A DNA stretch of 64,000 bases, from contig NZ_NIJK01000054.1 of the NCBI RefSeq assembly GCF_002836975.1, positions 124,001 through 188,000 on the forward strand, given 5' to 3'. Source of the stretch: Shewanella indica. GTDB lineage: Bacteria > Pseudomonadota > Gammaproteobacteria > Enterobacterales > Shewanellaceae. Shown in pieces: positions 38,265 through 48,223 of the stretch. Under the pieces are notes generated by a model. That model was not told where the DNA came from, ran no database searches, and saw only the letters and a list, made by a program, of their open reading frames with translations. The stretch's first letter is position 1; each line of letters begins with the position of its first letter. The position numbers and the translations under genes are program-made.

Positions 38265-38993
38265 ATGAAGAAAGCCGTTATCATCACGGCCATGCTTCTG
38301 GGAACTGGGGTCGCTTATGCGGCCCCAGCGCCCGTTGAAGACATTGGCGGCGGTTCCAGTGAGGATCGCATCGCCCGCCTTGAGCGGATCATCAAGGCCC
38401 GTCAGCAAGCCGAGTTTGAGACCATGCGCAGAATGGATACTCTGCAGCAGGAGGTGCTGGAACTCAGAGGCCTGACCGAACAACAGAACTATCAGATAAA
38501 CCAGATGTTGCAGCGCCAGCGCCAGCTCTATGACGAAATCGCCAACCTGCAAAGCAAGCCTGCAGCGCCCGTCGTCAGCCAAACCCCATCCAATGTGGTG
38601 GCCAGTTCGTCTTTGTCCGAGACCGACAGCTATCAAAGGGCGGTCGATCTGGTACTGAAAGAGCGTCAGTACGACGCTGCAATTCCGGCATTTCGTGACT
38701 TTATCAAGCAGTACCCCAATTCGGGCTTCGCCGATAACGCCAACTATTGGCTCGGGCAACTGCTCTATAATAAGAATGAATTTGCCGAAGCCAAAACCGC
38801 TTTTGCCAATGTGGTCGATAACTTCAAAGAATCGGGTAAGCGGGCCGACAGTCTGGTTAAACTTGGGCTGATTGCCGAAAAAACCGGCGATAAAACGGCG
38901 GCAAAGAACTACTATCAGCAAGTGGTGAAACAGTACGCAAACAGCGCTGCAGCAAGGATTGCACAGCAGCAATTGGCGGCAATTAAACCATGA
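38265..38993 (+). CDS. cpoB: CpoB/YbgF, Tol-Pal system coordinator
   Basis: A 242-residue periplasmic protein: signal peptide MKKAVIITAMLLGTGVAYA, a coiled-coil trimerisation region (about 32-95, Arg/Gln/Leu-rich), then TPR repeats (about 120-240, with YDAAIPAFRDFIKQYPNSGF and NNYWLGQLLYN-like units). It coordinates peptidoglycan synthesis with outer-membrane constriction. Last gene of the tol-pal operon; no clear T-rich terminator follows before the tRNA promoter. Confidence 0.94.
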   Translation: MKKAVIITAMLLGTGVAYAAPAPVEDIGGGSSEDRIARLERIIKARQQAEFETMRRMDTLQQEVLELRGLTEQQNYQINQMLQRQRQLYDEIANLQSKPAAPVVSQTPSNVVASSSLSETDSYQRAVDLVLKERQYDAAIPAFRDFIKQYPNSGFADNANYWLGQLLYNKNEFAEAKTAFANVVDNFKESGKRADSLVKLGLIAEKTGDKTAAKNYYQQVVKQYANSAAARIAQQQLAAIKP

Positions 38994-39058
38994 TTTAACT
39001 AAAAAACATCCGCCCAGTTTGTTTTTCATGCAAACAACAAAAAATCGGGAATTTACAC

Positions 39059-39086
39059 TTGCATGAGAATCACAAAGCGGTATTAT
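39059..39086 (+). promoter_or_regulatory. Putative promoter of the tRNA-Lys array
   Basis: TTGCAT (39059-39064) and TATTAT (39081-39086) with a 16-base spacer, followed by a GC-rich discriminator (AGGCGCCCTC), as is typical for stable-RNA promoters under stringent control. Confidence 0.65.
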
Positions 39087-39130
39087 AGGCGCCCTCAGCA
39101 CGGCATGGCCTGCTGAGGCGAAACTTGAAT

Positions 39131-39206
39131 GGGTCGTTAGCTCAGTCGGTAGAGCAGTTGGCTTTTAACCAATTGGTCGAAGGTTCGAATCCTTCACGAC
39201 CCACCA
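39131..39206 (+). tRNA. tRNA-Lys (UUU), copy 1
   Basis: A 76-base tRNA with encoded CCA; acceptor GGGTCGT/ACGACCC, anticodon loop CTTTTAA (anticodon TTT at bases 34-36), T loop TTCGAAT. All 14 copies are identical by eye. Preceded by the array promoter. Confidence 0.97.
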
Positions 39207-39232
39207 ACTTCATGTTTCGTAAACCTTTTAGT

Positions 39233-39308
39233 GGGTCGTTAGCTCAGTCGGTAGAGCAGTTGGCTTTTAACCAATTGGTCGAAGGTTCGAATCCTTCACG
39301 ACCCACCA
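39233..39308 (+). tRNA. tRNA-Lys (UUU), copy 2
   Basis: Identical to copy 1. It is followed by spacer type A (35 bases). Confidence 0.97.
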
Positions 39309-39343
39309 CTGATTTATTGCGGTCTGCCTCGGCAGTCAATGTC

Positions 39344-39419
39344 GGGTCGTTAGCTCAGTCGGTAGAGCAGTTGGCTTTTAACCAATTGGTCGAAGGTTCG
39401 AATCCTTCACGACCCACCA
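39344..39419 (+). tRNA. tRNA-Lys (UUU), copy 3
   Basis: Identical to copy 1. Flanked on both sides by spacer type A. Confidence 0.97.
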
Positions 39420-39454
39420 CTGATTTATTGCGGTCTGCCTCGGCAGTCAATGTC

Positions 39455-39530
39455 GGGTCGTTAGCTCAGTCGGTAGAGCAGTTGGCTTTTAACCAATTGG
39501 TCGAAGGTTCGAATCCTTCACGACCCACCA
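39455..39530 (+). tRNA. tRNA-Lys (UUU), copy 4
   Basis: Identical to copy 1. Followed by spacer type B (37 bases). Confidence 0.97.
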
Positions 39531-39567
39531 TCGCAATCCAAATCAAACAATCTGGCAGTATATCCGT

Positions 39568-39643
39568 GGGTCGTTAGCTCAGTCGGTAGAGCAGTTGGCT
39601 TTTAACCAATTGGTCGAAGGTTCGAATCCTTCACGACCCACCA
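39568..39643 (+). tRNA. tRNA-Lys (UUU), copy 5
   Basis: Identical to copy 1. Followed by spacer type C (28 bases). Confidence 0.97.
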
Positions 39644-39671
39644 TTTGCCTGAGAATAGGTGACACCCAGAT

Positions 39672-39747
39672 GGGTCGTTAGCTCAGTCGGTAGAGCAGTT
39701 GGCTTTTAACCAATTGGTCGAAGGTTCGAATCCTTCACGACCCACCA
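39672..39747 (+). tRNA. tRNA-Lys (UUU), copy 6
   Basis: Identical to copy 1. Followed by spacer type D (35 bases). Confidence 0.97.
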
Positions 39748-39782
39748 TTTCTCAGCGTGCTGCAAAAGGTAGATCTTCCTGC

Positions 39783-39858
39783 GGGTCGTTAGCTCAGTCG
39801 GTAGAGCAGTTGGCTTTTAACCAATTGGTCGAAGGTTCGAATCCTTCACGACCCACCA
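39783..39858 (+). tRNA. tRNA-Lys (UUU), copy 7
   Basis: Identical to copy 1. Followed by a unique 28-base spacer, the junction of the duplicated blocks. Confidence 0.97.
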
Positions 39859-39886
39859 TCAGGAAAGATAGACCACAACATTCAGT

Positions 39887-39962
39887 GGGTCGTTAGCTCA
39901 GTCGGTAGAGCAGTTGGCTTTTAACCAATTGGTCGAAGGTTCGAATCCTTCACGACCCACCA
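39887..39962 (+). tRNA. tRNA-Lys (UUU), copy 8
   Basis: Identical to copy 1. Followed by spacer type A with one base changed; the second block starts here. Confidence 0.97.
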
Positions 39963-39997
39963 CTGAATTATTGCGGTCTGCCTCGGCAGTCAATGTC

Positions 39998-40073
39998 GGG
40001 TCGTTAGCTCAGTCGGTAGAGCAGTTGGCTTTTAACCAATTGGTCGAAGGTTCGAATCCTTCACGACCCACCA
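39998..40073 (+). tRNA. tRNA-Lys (UUU), copy 9
   Basis: Identical to copy 1. Followed by spacer type B, identical to that after copy 4. Confidence 0.97.
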
Positions 40074-40110
40074 TCGCAATCCAAATCAAACAATCTGGCA
40101 GTATATCCGT

Positions 40111-40186
40111 GGGTCGTTAGCTCAGTCGGTAGAGCAGTTGGCTTTTAACCAATTGGTCGAAGGTTCGAATCCTTCACGACCCACCA
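40111..40186 (+). tRNA. tRNA-Lys (UUU), copy 10
   Basis: Identical to copy 1. Followed by spacer type C. Confidence 0.97.
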
Positions 40187-40214
40187 TTTGCCTGAGAATA
40201 GGTGACACCCAGAT

Positions 40215-40290
40215 GGGTCGTTAGCTCAGTCGGTAGAGCAGTTGGCTTTTAACCAATTGGTCGAAGGTTCGAATCCTTCACGACCCACCA
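40215..40290 (+). tRNA. tRNA-Lys (UUU), copy 11
   Basis: Identical to copy 1. Followed by spacer type C with one base changed, an extra unit relative to the first block. Confidence 0.97.
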
Positions 40291-40318
40291 TTTGTCTGAG
40301 AATAGGTGACACCCAGAT

Positions 40319-40394
40319 GGGTCGTTAGCTCAGTCGGTAGAGCAGTTGGCTTTTAACCAATTGGTCGAAGGTTCGAATCCTTCACGACCCACCA
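40319..40394 (+). tRNA. tRNA-Lys (UUU), copy 12
   Basis: Identical to copy 1. Followed by spacer type D. Confidence 0.97.
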
Positions 40395-40429
40395 TTTCTC
40401 AGCGTGCTGCAAAAGGTAGATCTTCCTGC

Positions 40430-40505
40430 GGGTCGTTAGCTCAGTCGGTAGAGCAGTTGGCTTTTAACCAATTGGTCGAAGGTTCGAATCCTTCACGACC
40501 CACCA
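40430..40505 (+). tRNA. tRNA-Lys (UUU), copy 13
   Basis: Identical to copy 1. Followed by a unique 19-base spacer. Confidence 0.97.
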
Positions 40506-40524
40506 TTGAATGCTCAATCTGTAT

Positions 40525-40600
40525 GGGTCGTTAGCTCAGTCGGTAGAGCAGTTGGCTTTTAACCAATTGGTCGAAGGTTCGAATCCTTCACGACCCACCA
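40525..40600 (+). tRNA. tRNA-Lys (UUU), copy 14
   Basis: Identical to copy 1; last of the array. No strong terminator is visible between it and the porin gene. Confidence 0.97.
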
Positions 40601-40825
40601 TCCAGAACTCCGCTTGAAAACGCCAAGCTCGCCAATATCCAGCTTCAGTCGATTCGCAATATCCAAGCTAATTTAGCCAATACTTTTCTACTTTTGTCTC
40701 ATAGACCTATTGCCAATGTTTCAATTCTGTTAAACATCGGATAGTGCTTCTTGCTTTCTCAATCTGTCTTGGCAGTTGTGTTTTTTGCCGGATGGGTTGG
40801 CATAACAACAAGGAGACAATCCAAG

Positions 40826-41995
40826 ATGAAACAAGCAAGACTCACCGGAGTATGCGCTGCAACCCTTCTGGCTCTGGGTGGTTTGGGGACGGCTCAGGCA
40901 TCGGTATTGGAAAAGACTGACGTGCAGTTTGGCGGCTATCTCAAGGCCGATATCATGTTCAGCGATTACAGTAATGGCGCGCCCGACTCCAACAACGTCT
41001 CACGCCAGTTCTATGTGCCCGGCGCCATCTATGGGGTAGATGGCAACGGCAATCAGGTGACCGACTTCCAGGCGCGGGAAACCCGTTTTAACTTCAAGAC
41101 GGTAACAGATCTCGACGGCCACACTCTCACCGGCTTTATTGAGCTGGACTTCATGACTCATACCGATGGTGATGAGCGGGTATCCAACAGCTATTCACCG
41201 CGCATTCGTCACGCCTTTATCAGCTATGACAACTGGACCATAGGCCAGACCTGGACCACCTTTATGAACCCGGGGGCACTGCCAGAAAACCTTGATTTTG
41301 TGGGTGCCACCGAAGGGACTCCCTTTGCCCGTCAGGCGCAGCTGAGATACAGCAATGGTGGCTTTCAAATCGCCATTGAAAACCCGGAAACTACCATTAC
41401 TCCCTATGGCGGTGGCAGCCGGATCACCAGTGGCAATGGGGTGATGCCGGATCTTATCGCCCGTTATAACTTCAAGACCTCTGGCGGCGCCAGTTTCTCT
41501 GTGATGGGGATGCTGAGGCAGCTCGAGCTTGAGACCCGTATCGCCAATCAGGATATAGACAGCACTGAGCTCGGCTATGGCGCCAGCGTGGCCGGGATCA
41601 TTCCTGTGGGCCGTGATGATATCCGTTTCACCGCCACCTATGGCGAAGGCCTGGGCCGCTATGTGGCGCTGAACTTTGCCAATGGCGCGGTACTGGACAA
41701 CAACAACGACCTGCAGGCAATAGAATCCTACTCAGGCTTTGTGTCTTATCGTCATTGGTGGAACGAGCAGTGGCGATCAAGCTTTACCTTGTCTGCTTTC
41801 AGCGCCGATAACGATGTGTCTCTGACCGGAGGCAGCGCCAATAAGGAATCCTATTCAGGTTATATCAATCTGCTTTACTCGCCGGTGAAGGCACTGACCT
41901 TTGGGGTAGAGTATATGTATGCCAAGAACGAACGGGAAAATGGCACAGATGGTGAGCTTAACCGGGTCACCTTCTCGGCCAAATACGTGCTCTAA
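40826..41995 (+). CDS. DcaP-like trimeric outer-membrane porin
   Basis: A 389-residue outer-membrane beta-barrel. Signal peptide KQARLTGVCAATLLALGG…AQAS; the mature N-terminus TDVQFGGYLKADIMFSDYS and the ARETRFNFKT … LTGFIELDFMT … RIRHAFISYDNWTIGQTWTTFM strands match the DcaP family, which admits dicarboxylates and some beta-lactamase inhibitors in Acinetobacter. The C-terminal strand ends in aromatic/aliphatic residues (TFSAKYVL). Start at 40826 from AAGGAGA upstream; the longer frame from 40751 has no signal-like start. Next to acs, it may be part of a carbon-source response, but this is inference. Confidence 0.87.
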   Translation: MKQARLTGVCAATLLALGGLGTAQASVLEKTDVQFGGYLKADIMFSDYSNGAPDSNNVSRQFYVPGAIYGVDGNGNQVTDFQARETRFNFKTVTDLDGHTLTGFIELDFMTHTDGDERVSNSYSPRIRHAFISYDNWTIGQTWTTFMNPGALPENLDFVGATEGTPFARQAQLRYSNGGFQIAIENPETTITPYGGGSRITSGNGVMPDLIARYNFKTSGGASFSVMGMLRQLELETRIANQDIDSTELGYGASVAGIIPVGRDDIRFTATYGEGLGRYVALNFANGAVLDNNNDLQAIESYSGFVSYRHWWNEQWRSSFTLSAFSADNDVSLTGGSANKESYSGYINLLYSPVKALTFGVEYMYAKNERENGTDGELNRVTFSAKYVL

Positions 41996-42056
41996 CCCTT
42001 GTTGCGACCGGGAGCTGTGACTCCCTACTTGTGACTCCCTATTTATACTCTTAGCC

Positions 42057-42084
42057 AAGCCACCTCAGGGTGGCTTGCTTTTTT
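42057..42084 (+). terminator. Rho-independent terminator
   Basis: AAGCCACC-TCAG-GGTGGCTT followed by GCTTTTTT, downstream of the porin gene. The following 42085-42400 contains no gene or clear element. Confidence 0.88.
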
Positions 42085-42400
42085 ACTCTGGCCCTAAATA
42101 TCAGGCAATTGTGAAATCTGCCTCAAAGGTTTAGGGGCTGTAATGAATGACATGGTTCCCCTTCATTGCAAATTCCGGTCATAGAGGTTCATCAACGCCA
42201 GAAGCAGGCAATGGCCCATTATGTTGGTTATCGTTGCGCTGAGCTTGCCAAACACTAATTCGCTATTCATGCCATTGATAACATTTGAGAAGTCATTCTT
42301 CACATGTTAATGCTTCGGGGTCAACTGGAGAGGTACCTGAAATGTATGAGCGGCTTACGTCGGTAACCCGTTTAAGCCGATTCTGGGGCAAGCTGAAAGT

Positions 42401-42426
42401 AAAAAAATGCCCCTCCAGGAGGGGCA
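42401..42426 (-). terminator. Rho-independent terminator of acs
   Basis: On the minus strand TGCCCCTC-CTG-GAGGGGCA followed by seven T residues, 19 bases beyond the acs stop. Confidence 0.9.
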
Positions 42427-42444
42427 ATAGGAGGAAGTAAGCTT

Positions 42445-44397
42445 TTACTCTGTACGGTTGAGTCGCGACTCAATCAGAGTATCAATCACGGCTGGGTCGG
42501 CCAGAGTTGATGCATCTCCAAGGTTGGTTATCTCGTTGGCGGCAATCTTGCGCAGGAAGCGGCGCATGATCTTGCCGGAGCGGGTCTTGGGCAGGCCGCC
42601 GGCAAACTGGATAAGATCCGGGGTCGCCAGGGCGCCAATCTCTTTGCGCACCCATTGTCTCAGCTGTTGTCTCAGCTCTTCGGTGGCTTCTATGCCCTTG
42701 GTCAGTGTGACATAGGCGTAGATCCCCTGGCCCTTGATGTCATGGGGGTAACCCACAACCGCAGCCTCGGCCACCAGATCGTGCGCCACCAGTGCGCTTT
42801 CAATCTCGGCGGTACCCAGACGATGACCGGAGACGTTAATCACGTCATCGACCCGGCCGGTGATCCAGTAGTAGCCGTCTTCATCACGGCGGGCACCGTC
42901 ACCGGTGAAATACATGCCGCGGAAGGTTTTGAAGTAGGTCAGGGCAAAGCGTTCATGATCACCGTAAACCGTGCGCATCTGTCCCGGCCAGGAATCCAGC
43001 ATCACCAGGTTGCCCTCGGTAGCGCCTTCCAGAATATTGCCCATGTTGTCTACCAGTGCTGGCTGTACCCCGAAGAAGGGACGGGTGGCCGAGCCTGGCT
43101 TGGTATCCGTGGCACCGGGCAGCGGACTGATAAGAATGCCGCCGGTTTCGGTTTGCCACCAGGTATCGACAATCGGGCAATGCTCATGACCTATGACCTC
43201 GTGATACCAGCGCCAGGCCTCAGGGTTGATGGGTTCGCCCACAGAGCCCATGATCCGCAGCGAGCTGCCGTCAAACTGGTCAAATTGCTCCTTACCTTCG
43301 GCCATCAGGGCGCGGATAAGCGTGGGGGCCGTGTAGAGTATGTTAACCTGATGGCGGTCAATCATCTCGCCCAGGCGGGCAGGGCTTGGGTAGTTGGGCA
43401 CACCTTCGTGAATAAGCACTGTGGCGCCATTGGCCAGCGGGCCGTAAATCATATAGCTGTGGCCGGTGATCCAGCCCACATCTGCTGTGCACCAGTAGAC
43501 TTCGCCCTGCTTGTAGTCGAACACATATTCGTGGGTCATGGAGGCGTACACCATGTAGCCGCCCGTGGTGTGCAGTACACCCTTGGGGTTACCGGTAGAG
43601 CCTGAGGTGTAGAGCAGGAACAAGGGATCCTCGGCGCCCATCTCTTCCACTTCGCAATGCTCGGAAGCGGTTTCGGTCAGCGATTCCCACCAGACATCAC
43701 GACCATCGACCCAGTTGATATCATTGCCGGTGCGTTTGAGCACTATCACCTTCTCAACCGTGGTGACATCCGGATGGGCCAGCGCCTCATCGATATTGCG
43801 CTTGAGTGGGATGGCCCGGCCACCACGCAGACCTTCGTCTGCGGTCAAAATTACCTTGGAGCGGCCATCTATGATACGTGAAGCGATGGAATCCGGGGAA
43901 AAACCACCAAATACCACGGAATGCACGGCGCCGATGCGGGCACAGGCCAGCATGGCGATGGCGGCTTCCGGCACCATGGGCATATACATGGTGACCACGT
44001 CACCGCGGCGCACGCCCTGGCTCTTGAGGGCGTTGGCAAATTTGCACACTTCTGTGTGCAGCTGGCTGTAGCTCAGGGTGCGTTGATCTTTGGCATCATC
44101 GCCTTCCCAGATGATGGCGGTTTGGTCGCCAAGTTTTTCCAGATGGCGGTCGAGGCAGTTGGCCGAGGCGTTCAGTGTGCCGTCGTAGAACCAGTTGATG
44201 GACAGGTTGTGATCGTCAAATGAGGTTTTCTTGACCTTGGTATAGGGCTTGATCCAGTCGATACGTTTTCCATGTTCACGCCAGAAACCTTCGGGGTTAA
44301 CCACGGACTCCTGGTACATTTTCTTATATTTTTCATCATTTACCAGTGCATTGGCCGCAATTGCTGCGGGCACTTTATAAAGAGACTGAGTGCTCAT
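42445..44397 (-). CDS. acs: Acetyl-CoA synthetase
   Basis: A 650-residue enzyme converting acetate, ATP and CoA to acetyl-CoA via acetyl-AMP. N-terminal ACAS_N region ([16 protein letters not shown]), P-loop [28 protein letters not shown], and the C-terminal [11 protein letters not shown] holding the catalytic lysine that is acetylated for inactivation. AGGGAAGCCAA precedes the ATG at 44397; the longer frame to 44421 is not supported. Divergent from crbS, whose product controls acs in Vibrio and Pseudomonas. Confidence 0.96.
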   Translation of the reverse strand: MSTQSLYKVPAAIAANALVNDEKYKKMYQESVVNPEGFWREHGKRIDWIKPYTKVKKTSFDDHNLSINWFYDGTLNASANCLDRHLEKLGDQTAIIWEGDDAKDQRTLSYSQLHTEVCKFANALKSQGVRRGDVVTMYMPMVPEAAIAMLACARIGAVHSVVFGGFSPDSIASRIIDGRSKVILTADEGLRGGRAIPLKRNIDEALAHPDVTTVEKVIVLKRTGNDINWVDGRDVWWESLTETASEHCEVEEMGAEDPLFLLYTSGSTGNPKGVLHTTGGYMVYASMTHEYVFDYKQGEVYWCTADVGWITGHSYMIYGPLANGATVLIHEGVPNYPSPARLGEMIDRHQVNILYTAPTLIRALMAEGKEQFDQFDGSSLRIMGSVGEPINPEAWRWYHEVIGHEHCPIVDTWWQTETGGILISPLPGATDTKPGSATRPFFGVQPALVDNMGNILEGATEGNLVMLDSWPGQMRTVYGDHERFALTYFKTFRGMYFTGDGARRDEDGYYWITGRVDDVINVSGHRLGTAEIESALVAHDLVAEAAVVGYPHDIKGQGIYAYVTLTKGIEATEELRQQLRQWVRKEIGALATPDLIQFAGGLPKTRSGKIMRRFLRKIAANEITNLGDASTLADPAVIDTLIESRLNRTE

Positions 44398-44724
44398 TTG
44401 GCTTCCCTTTGTTTTTGTCATGCGTGAGCCAAAGTATGGGATGCTTGCCGGTGCCGTCTCTATTAGACATTGGTCTAGTTCTGAAAAAATGTTATTTATT
44501 AACCGGTTATTGCGTTTAAAACGAACAGCTTGAAGTACTTGAGCCGGCGTGGTTTTTTAAGGTTTTAGCGGGTTTAGATTGGCATCCAATAAAGGTTTTT
44601 TGCCCCCAATGGGCGCCCAATAAGATGGAGAACGCCGCAGAGGTTCATCAAACCCCTTGGCTGGTGTAATCTAGCCGGGATAACAACAGTCGCCGAAGGA
44701 TACGGCGACAATAAAGAGAACCCT

Positions 44725-47700
44725 ATGAATTTGACCCTTTTTGTGGCGGTGATCGCCGTCTGTTATGTCTGTTTGCTGTTCCTGCTTGCCTGGGGCGCGG
44801 AGCGTTGGTTCAGTGGTGTCACCCGCAGGTTACAGAAATGGATCTACGCCCTCAGCCTGGCGGTATATTGCTCTTCCTGGAGCTTTCTCGGCACGGTTGG
44901 CCAGTCGGCCAATGACTTTTGGTCCTATCTGCATATCTTTATCGGCCCCATCATCATCTTTACCCTGGGCTTTGGCATGTTGCGCAAAATGGTGGTGGTG
45001 TCCAAGGCGCAAAATATCACCTCGGTGGCCGACTTTATCGCCGCCCGCTATGGCAAGTCGCAGCCGCTGGCGGTGATCATCACACTCATTGCCCTGTTTG
45101 GCATCATGCCCTATATCGCGTTGCAGCTGAAAGCCATGGTATTCAGCCTAAGCCTGTTCCAAAGCCCGGATGATCCGCTCGATGGCGCCAAAGTCGCGCT
45201 TATCATCGCCGTGCTGCTGGCCATCTTCGCCATCCTCTTCGGCACCCGCAAACTGGATGCCACCGAGCATAACCCGGGGATGATGCTGGCTATCGCCTTT
45301 GAATCCTTGGTGAAACTGGCCGCCTTTGTGTTGGTGGGCGGCATAGTGGTCTTCGGGGTGTTCGGCGGCTTTGGCGACCTCTGGAACCAGGCCAGCGCCA
45401 AGGGGGTAATAGTCAATCCCAATCTAAGGCTTGAAGCGCTGATGCCCGAGCTGATAGTCGGCATGGCGGCTTTTCTCTGTATGCCGCGACAGTTTCACGT
45501 CATGGTGGTCGAGGCTGAAGGCGAGCAGACTCTGTCCAAGGCGCGCTGGTTGTTCCCTCTCTATATCGGCCTGTTCGGCCTGTTTGTCGGGCCGCTGGCA
45601 CTGGCGGGCAAGGTGCTGCTCGGCGACAGTGTCTCTGCCGATACCTATGTGATCAATCTGCCGCTGGCGCTGGACGCACCTTGGCTGGCGATAGTGGCGC
45701 TGCTGGGAACTCTCTCGGCTGCCACTGGCATGGTGATAGTGGCTGTGGTGACCATCAGCGTGATGATAAGTAACGAGTGGCTGGTGCCGGTACTCTTGCG
45801 TACCGGGCAGATCCGCCGCAAGAACTTCAGCCAGTTTTCCCAGCAACTGCTCTATGCCAGACGTCTCTCCATCGCGCTGATCCTGGCTTTCGGGTACTTC
45901 AGTTACCTGAGCTTTGACAGCAGCGATTCTCTGTCCAACCTGGGCATGCTGTCTTTCGGCGCCTTTGCCCAGTTGGCACCGGCCTTGGTGGGCGGGCTCT
46001 ACTGGAAACACGGCAATCGCGCCGGGGTGTTTCTCGGCATGGCGGCGGGCTTTGGTCTGTGGGGCTTTTTGCTGCTCAAGGGCTCGGGCGTCTGGGAAGG
46101 CGTGCTGGCAGGTCAGTTTGAACTGTTAAAGGCGCTGAAGCCCAATGTCAACGATACCCTGTTGGCACTCGGCGCCAACCTGATTGGCTATATCGGCGGC
46201 TCTATCTGGCTGCGCGCCGGCTTGGTGGAGCGTATTCAGGCCAGCGCCTTTGTCACCCCGGGTGAACTCAAAAACACAGGCAATCGTAAGACAGGCCCCA
46301 TCAGTCAGCAGGACTTGTTGATCCTGGCGAGCCGCTTTGTCAGCCCGACCCGGGCCTATGAGAGTTTTTCGCGTTTTTCTGCCGATGCGGTGCGCAGCGA
46401 CAGCTGGCACAAGACGGCACCGGCCGAGCTTATTGCCCATACCGAGCACATGCTGGCCGGGGTGCTGGGGGCTTCCAGCGCCTCTTTGGTGATGGACTCA
46501 GTGTTGCAGGGGCGGGATCTGGCCCTCGATGAAGTCTTCAGCCTGGTGGATGAGGCCTCGTCGAAGATTATTCTCAGTCAGGACATGCTGCGCGCCGCGA
46601 TAGAACACGCCTACGAGGGTATGAGCGTGGTCGACAAAGATCTCAACCTGGTGGCCTGGAACTACCGCTATGTAGAGCTTTACGACTATCCGGAGGATTT
46701 CCTGCAACCGGGCATGTCCATCAGCGAGGTGATACGTTTCAATGCCTCCCGCGGCTACTGCGGCCCGGGGGATGTGAATGAGCATGTCGAGCGTCGGGTA
46801 CAGCATATGCGTAACGGCACCGCCCACAGCTCAGAGCGGCGCAGGCGCGATGGCAAGGTGATTAAGATTCAGGGCAATCCCATGCCGGACGGCGGCTTTG
46901 TGATGACCTTTACCGACATTACCCAATATCGCGAGCAGCAACAGGCGCTGGAGCAGGTGAATGAGACCCTGGAGGCCAGAGTCAAGGAGCGCACCTATGA
47001 GCTGGCGCTGCTCAACAGCAAGCTGCTCGAAGCCAAGGCCCAGGAGGAGATGGCCAACGCTTCCAAGAGCCGTTTCCTGGCGGCGGTGGGGCATGACTTA
47101 ATGCAGCCGCTCAATGCGGCCAGGTTGTTTACCGCCTCTTTGAGTCAGTATCCTGGGCTTGACAGGGAAGGGCGGCTGACCCTCTCCCATGTCAACAGCT
47201 CACTGAAAACCGCCGGTGAACTGCTGACCGATCTTTTGGATATCTCCAAGCTGGATTCCGGCATGGTGGAGGTAAAACGGCGCGACTTTGCCATCTCCGA
47301 AGTACTCAACACCCTGGCGGTGGAGTTTGAGGCCATGGCCAAAGACTGCCAGATCCATTTTGCCATGATGCCCTGTAGCCTGACGGTCAATTCAGACCCT
47401 TCACTGCTGCGGCGGGTGCTGCAGAACTTTCTCACCAACGCCTATCGTTATGCCAAGGGCGGACGGGTGCTGATGGGCTGTCGCCGCCGCGGCAGCGAGC
47501 TTGAGGTGCAAGTGCTGGATACCGGCTGCGGCATCGAAGCCGGGCAGCTTAGGGAGATATTTCACGAGTTCAAGCGCCTGGATAACCCCCATTCAAACAG
47601 TGTCAACGGCCTGGGGCTTGGTCTGGCGATAGCCGACAGAATAAGCAAGGTGCTGGAGCATGATATCCGCGTATCTTCGGTGCAGGGCAAGGGCTCTGTA

Positions 47701-48153
47701 TTTGCCATTCGGGTGCCGCTTGGGGCCACTGTCAGCGTGCCGCAGCCCAAGGCCATTTCTTCTGTGTTGCAGCCGCTCGCCGGGGTCAAGGTGCTGTGTA
47801 TCGACAACGAAGAGGCTATCCTTGCCGGGCTCGAAAGCCTGTTGAGTCGCTGGCAGTGCGAGGTGATCTGCGCCCGGGATCTGAGTGATGCCAGGATCAA
47901 GCTGGGGCTCAAAGGGGTGGCGCCGGATATCATGCTGGCGGATTATCATCTGGATAAGGGCCAAAACGGCGTCGATGCCATGGATGAGCTCAGGGCGCTG
48001 TATGGGCAACATCTGCCCGGCATTTTGATCACCGCCAACACCCGCAAGGATCTGGTGGAGGATGTCGAGCGCCGCGGTTACCACTATATGGCCAAGATGA
48101 TTAAACCGGCGGCGCTCAGAGCTTTGATCTCAAGCCTGGTGAAGAAGGCGTAA
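44725..48153 (+). CDS. crbS: CrbS-type hybrid sensor kinase with SLC5-like transporter domain
   Basis: A 1142-residue protein. Residues about 1-500 are a sodium/solute-symporter (SLC5/SSSF) domain with about 13 helices (e.g. LAVYCSSWSFLGTVGQSAND), followed by a linker/STAC-like segment, a PAS domain (about 620-745, EHAYEGMSVVDKDLNLVAWN), coiled coil, HisKA with the phospho-His in VGHDLMQPLNAARLF (about 790), HATPase (NFLTNAYRYA, DTGCGI, GLGLGLAI) and a C-terminal receiver (about 1020-1140; DIMLADYHLDKGQNG). This is the CrbS/CbrA layout. CrbS with CrbR switches on acs for acetate use. Adjacency to acs supports CrbS; no crbR is in the window. Confidence 0.87.
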   Translation: MNLTLFVAVIAVCYVCLLFLLAWGAERWFSGVTRRLQKWIYALSLAVYCSSWSFLGTVGQSANDFWSYLHIFIGPIIIFTLGFGMLRKMVVVSKAQNITSVADFIAARYGKSQPLAVIITLIALFGIMPYIALQLKAMVFSLSLFQSPDDPLDGAKVALIIAVLLAIFAILFGTRKLDATEHNPGMMLAIAFESLVKLAAFVLVGGIVVFGVFGGFGDLWNQASAKGVIVNPNLRLEALMPELIVGMAAFLCMPRQFHVMVVEAEGEQTLSKARWLFPLYIGLFGLFVGPLALAGKVLLGDSVSADTYVINLPLALDAPWLAIVALLGTLSAATGMVIVAVVTISVMISNEWLVPVLLRTGQIRRKNFSQFSQQLLYARRLSIALILAFGYFSYLSFDSSDSLSNLGMLSFGAFAQLAPALVGGLYWKHGNRAGVFLGMAAGFGLWGFLLLKGSGVWEGVLAGQFELLKALKPNVNDTLLALGANLIGYIGGSIWLRAGLVERIQASAFVTPGELKNTGNRKTGPISQQDLLILASRFVSPTRAYESFSRFSADAVRSDSWHKTAPAELIAHTEHMLAGVLGASSASLVMDSVLQGRDLALDEVFSLVDEASSKIILSQDMLRAAIEHAYEGMSVVDKDLNLVAWNYRYVELYDYPEDFLQPGMSISEVIRFNASRGYCGPGDVNEHVERRVQHMRNGTAHSSERRRRDGKVIKIQGNPMPDGGFVMTFTDITQYREQQQALEQVNETLEARVKERTYELALLNSKLLEAKAQEEMANASKSRFLAAVGHDLMQPLNAARLFTASLSQYPGLDREGRLTLSHVNSSLKTAGELLTDLLDISKLDSGMVEVKRRDFAISEVLNTLAVEFEAMAKDCQIHFAMMPCSLTVNSDPSLLRRVLQNFLTNAYRYAKGGRVLMGCRRRGSELEVQVLDTGCGIEAGQLREIFHEFKRLDNPHSNSVNGLGLGLAIADRISKVLEHDIRVSSVQGKGSVFAIRVPLGATVSVPQPKAISSVLQPLAGVKVLCIDNEEAILAGLESLLSRWQCEVICARDLSDARIKLGLKGVAPDIMLADYHLDKGQNGVDAMDELRALYGQHLPGILITANTRKDLVEDVERRGYHYMAKMIKPAALRALISSLVKKA

Positions 48154-48223
48154 TTCACAAGTTCAGTGAAATAGCCTATGGAAACGGGGCCTGATTAATA
48201 GCCGATAAATCAGGCCCCGTATT

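Noticed and set aside
39125-40534. Open frames reading SLAQSVEQLAFNQLVEGSNP repeats
   Set aside because: These are translations of the tRNA-Lys genes and their spacers, a well-known artefact; they are not proteins.
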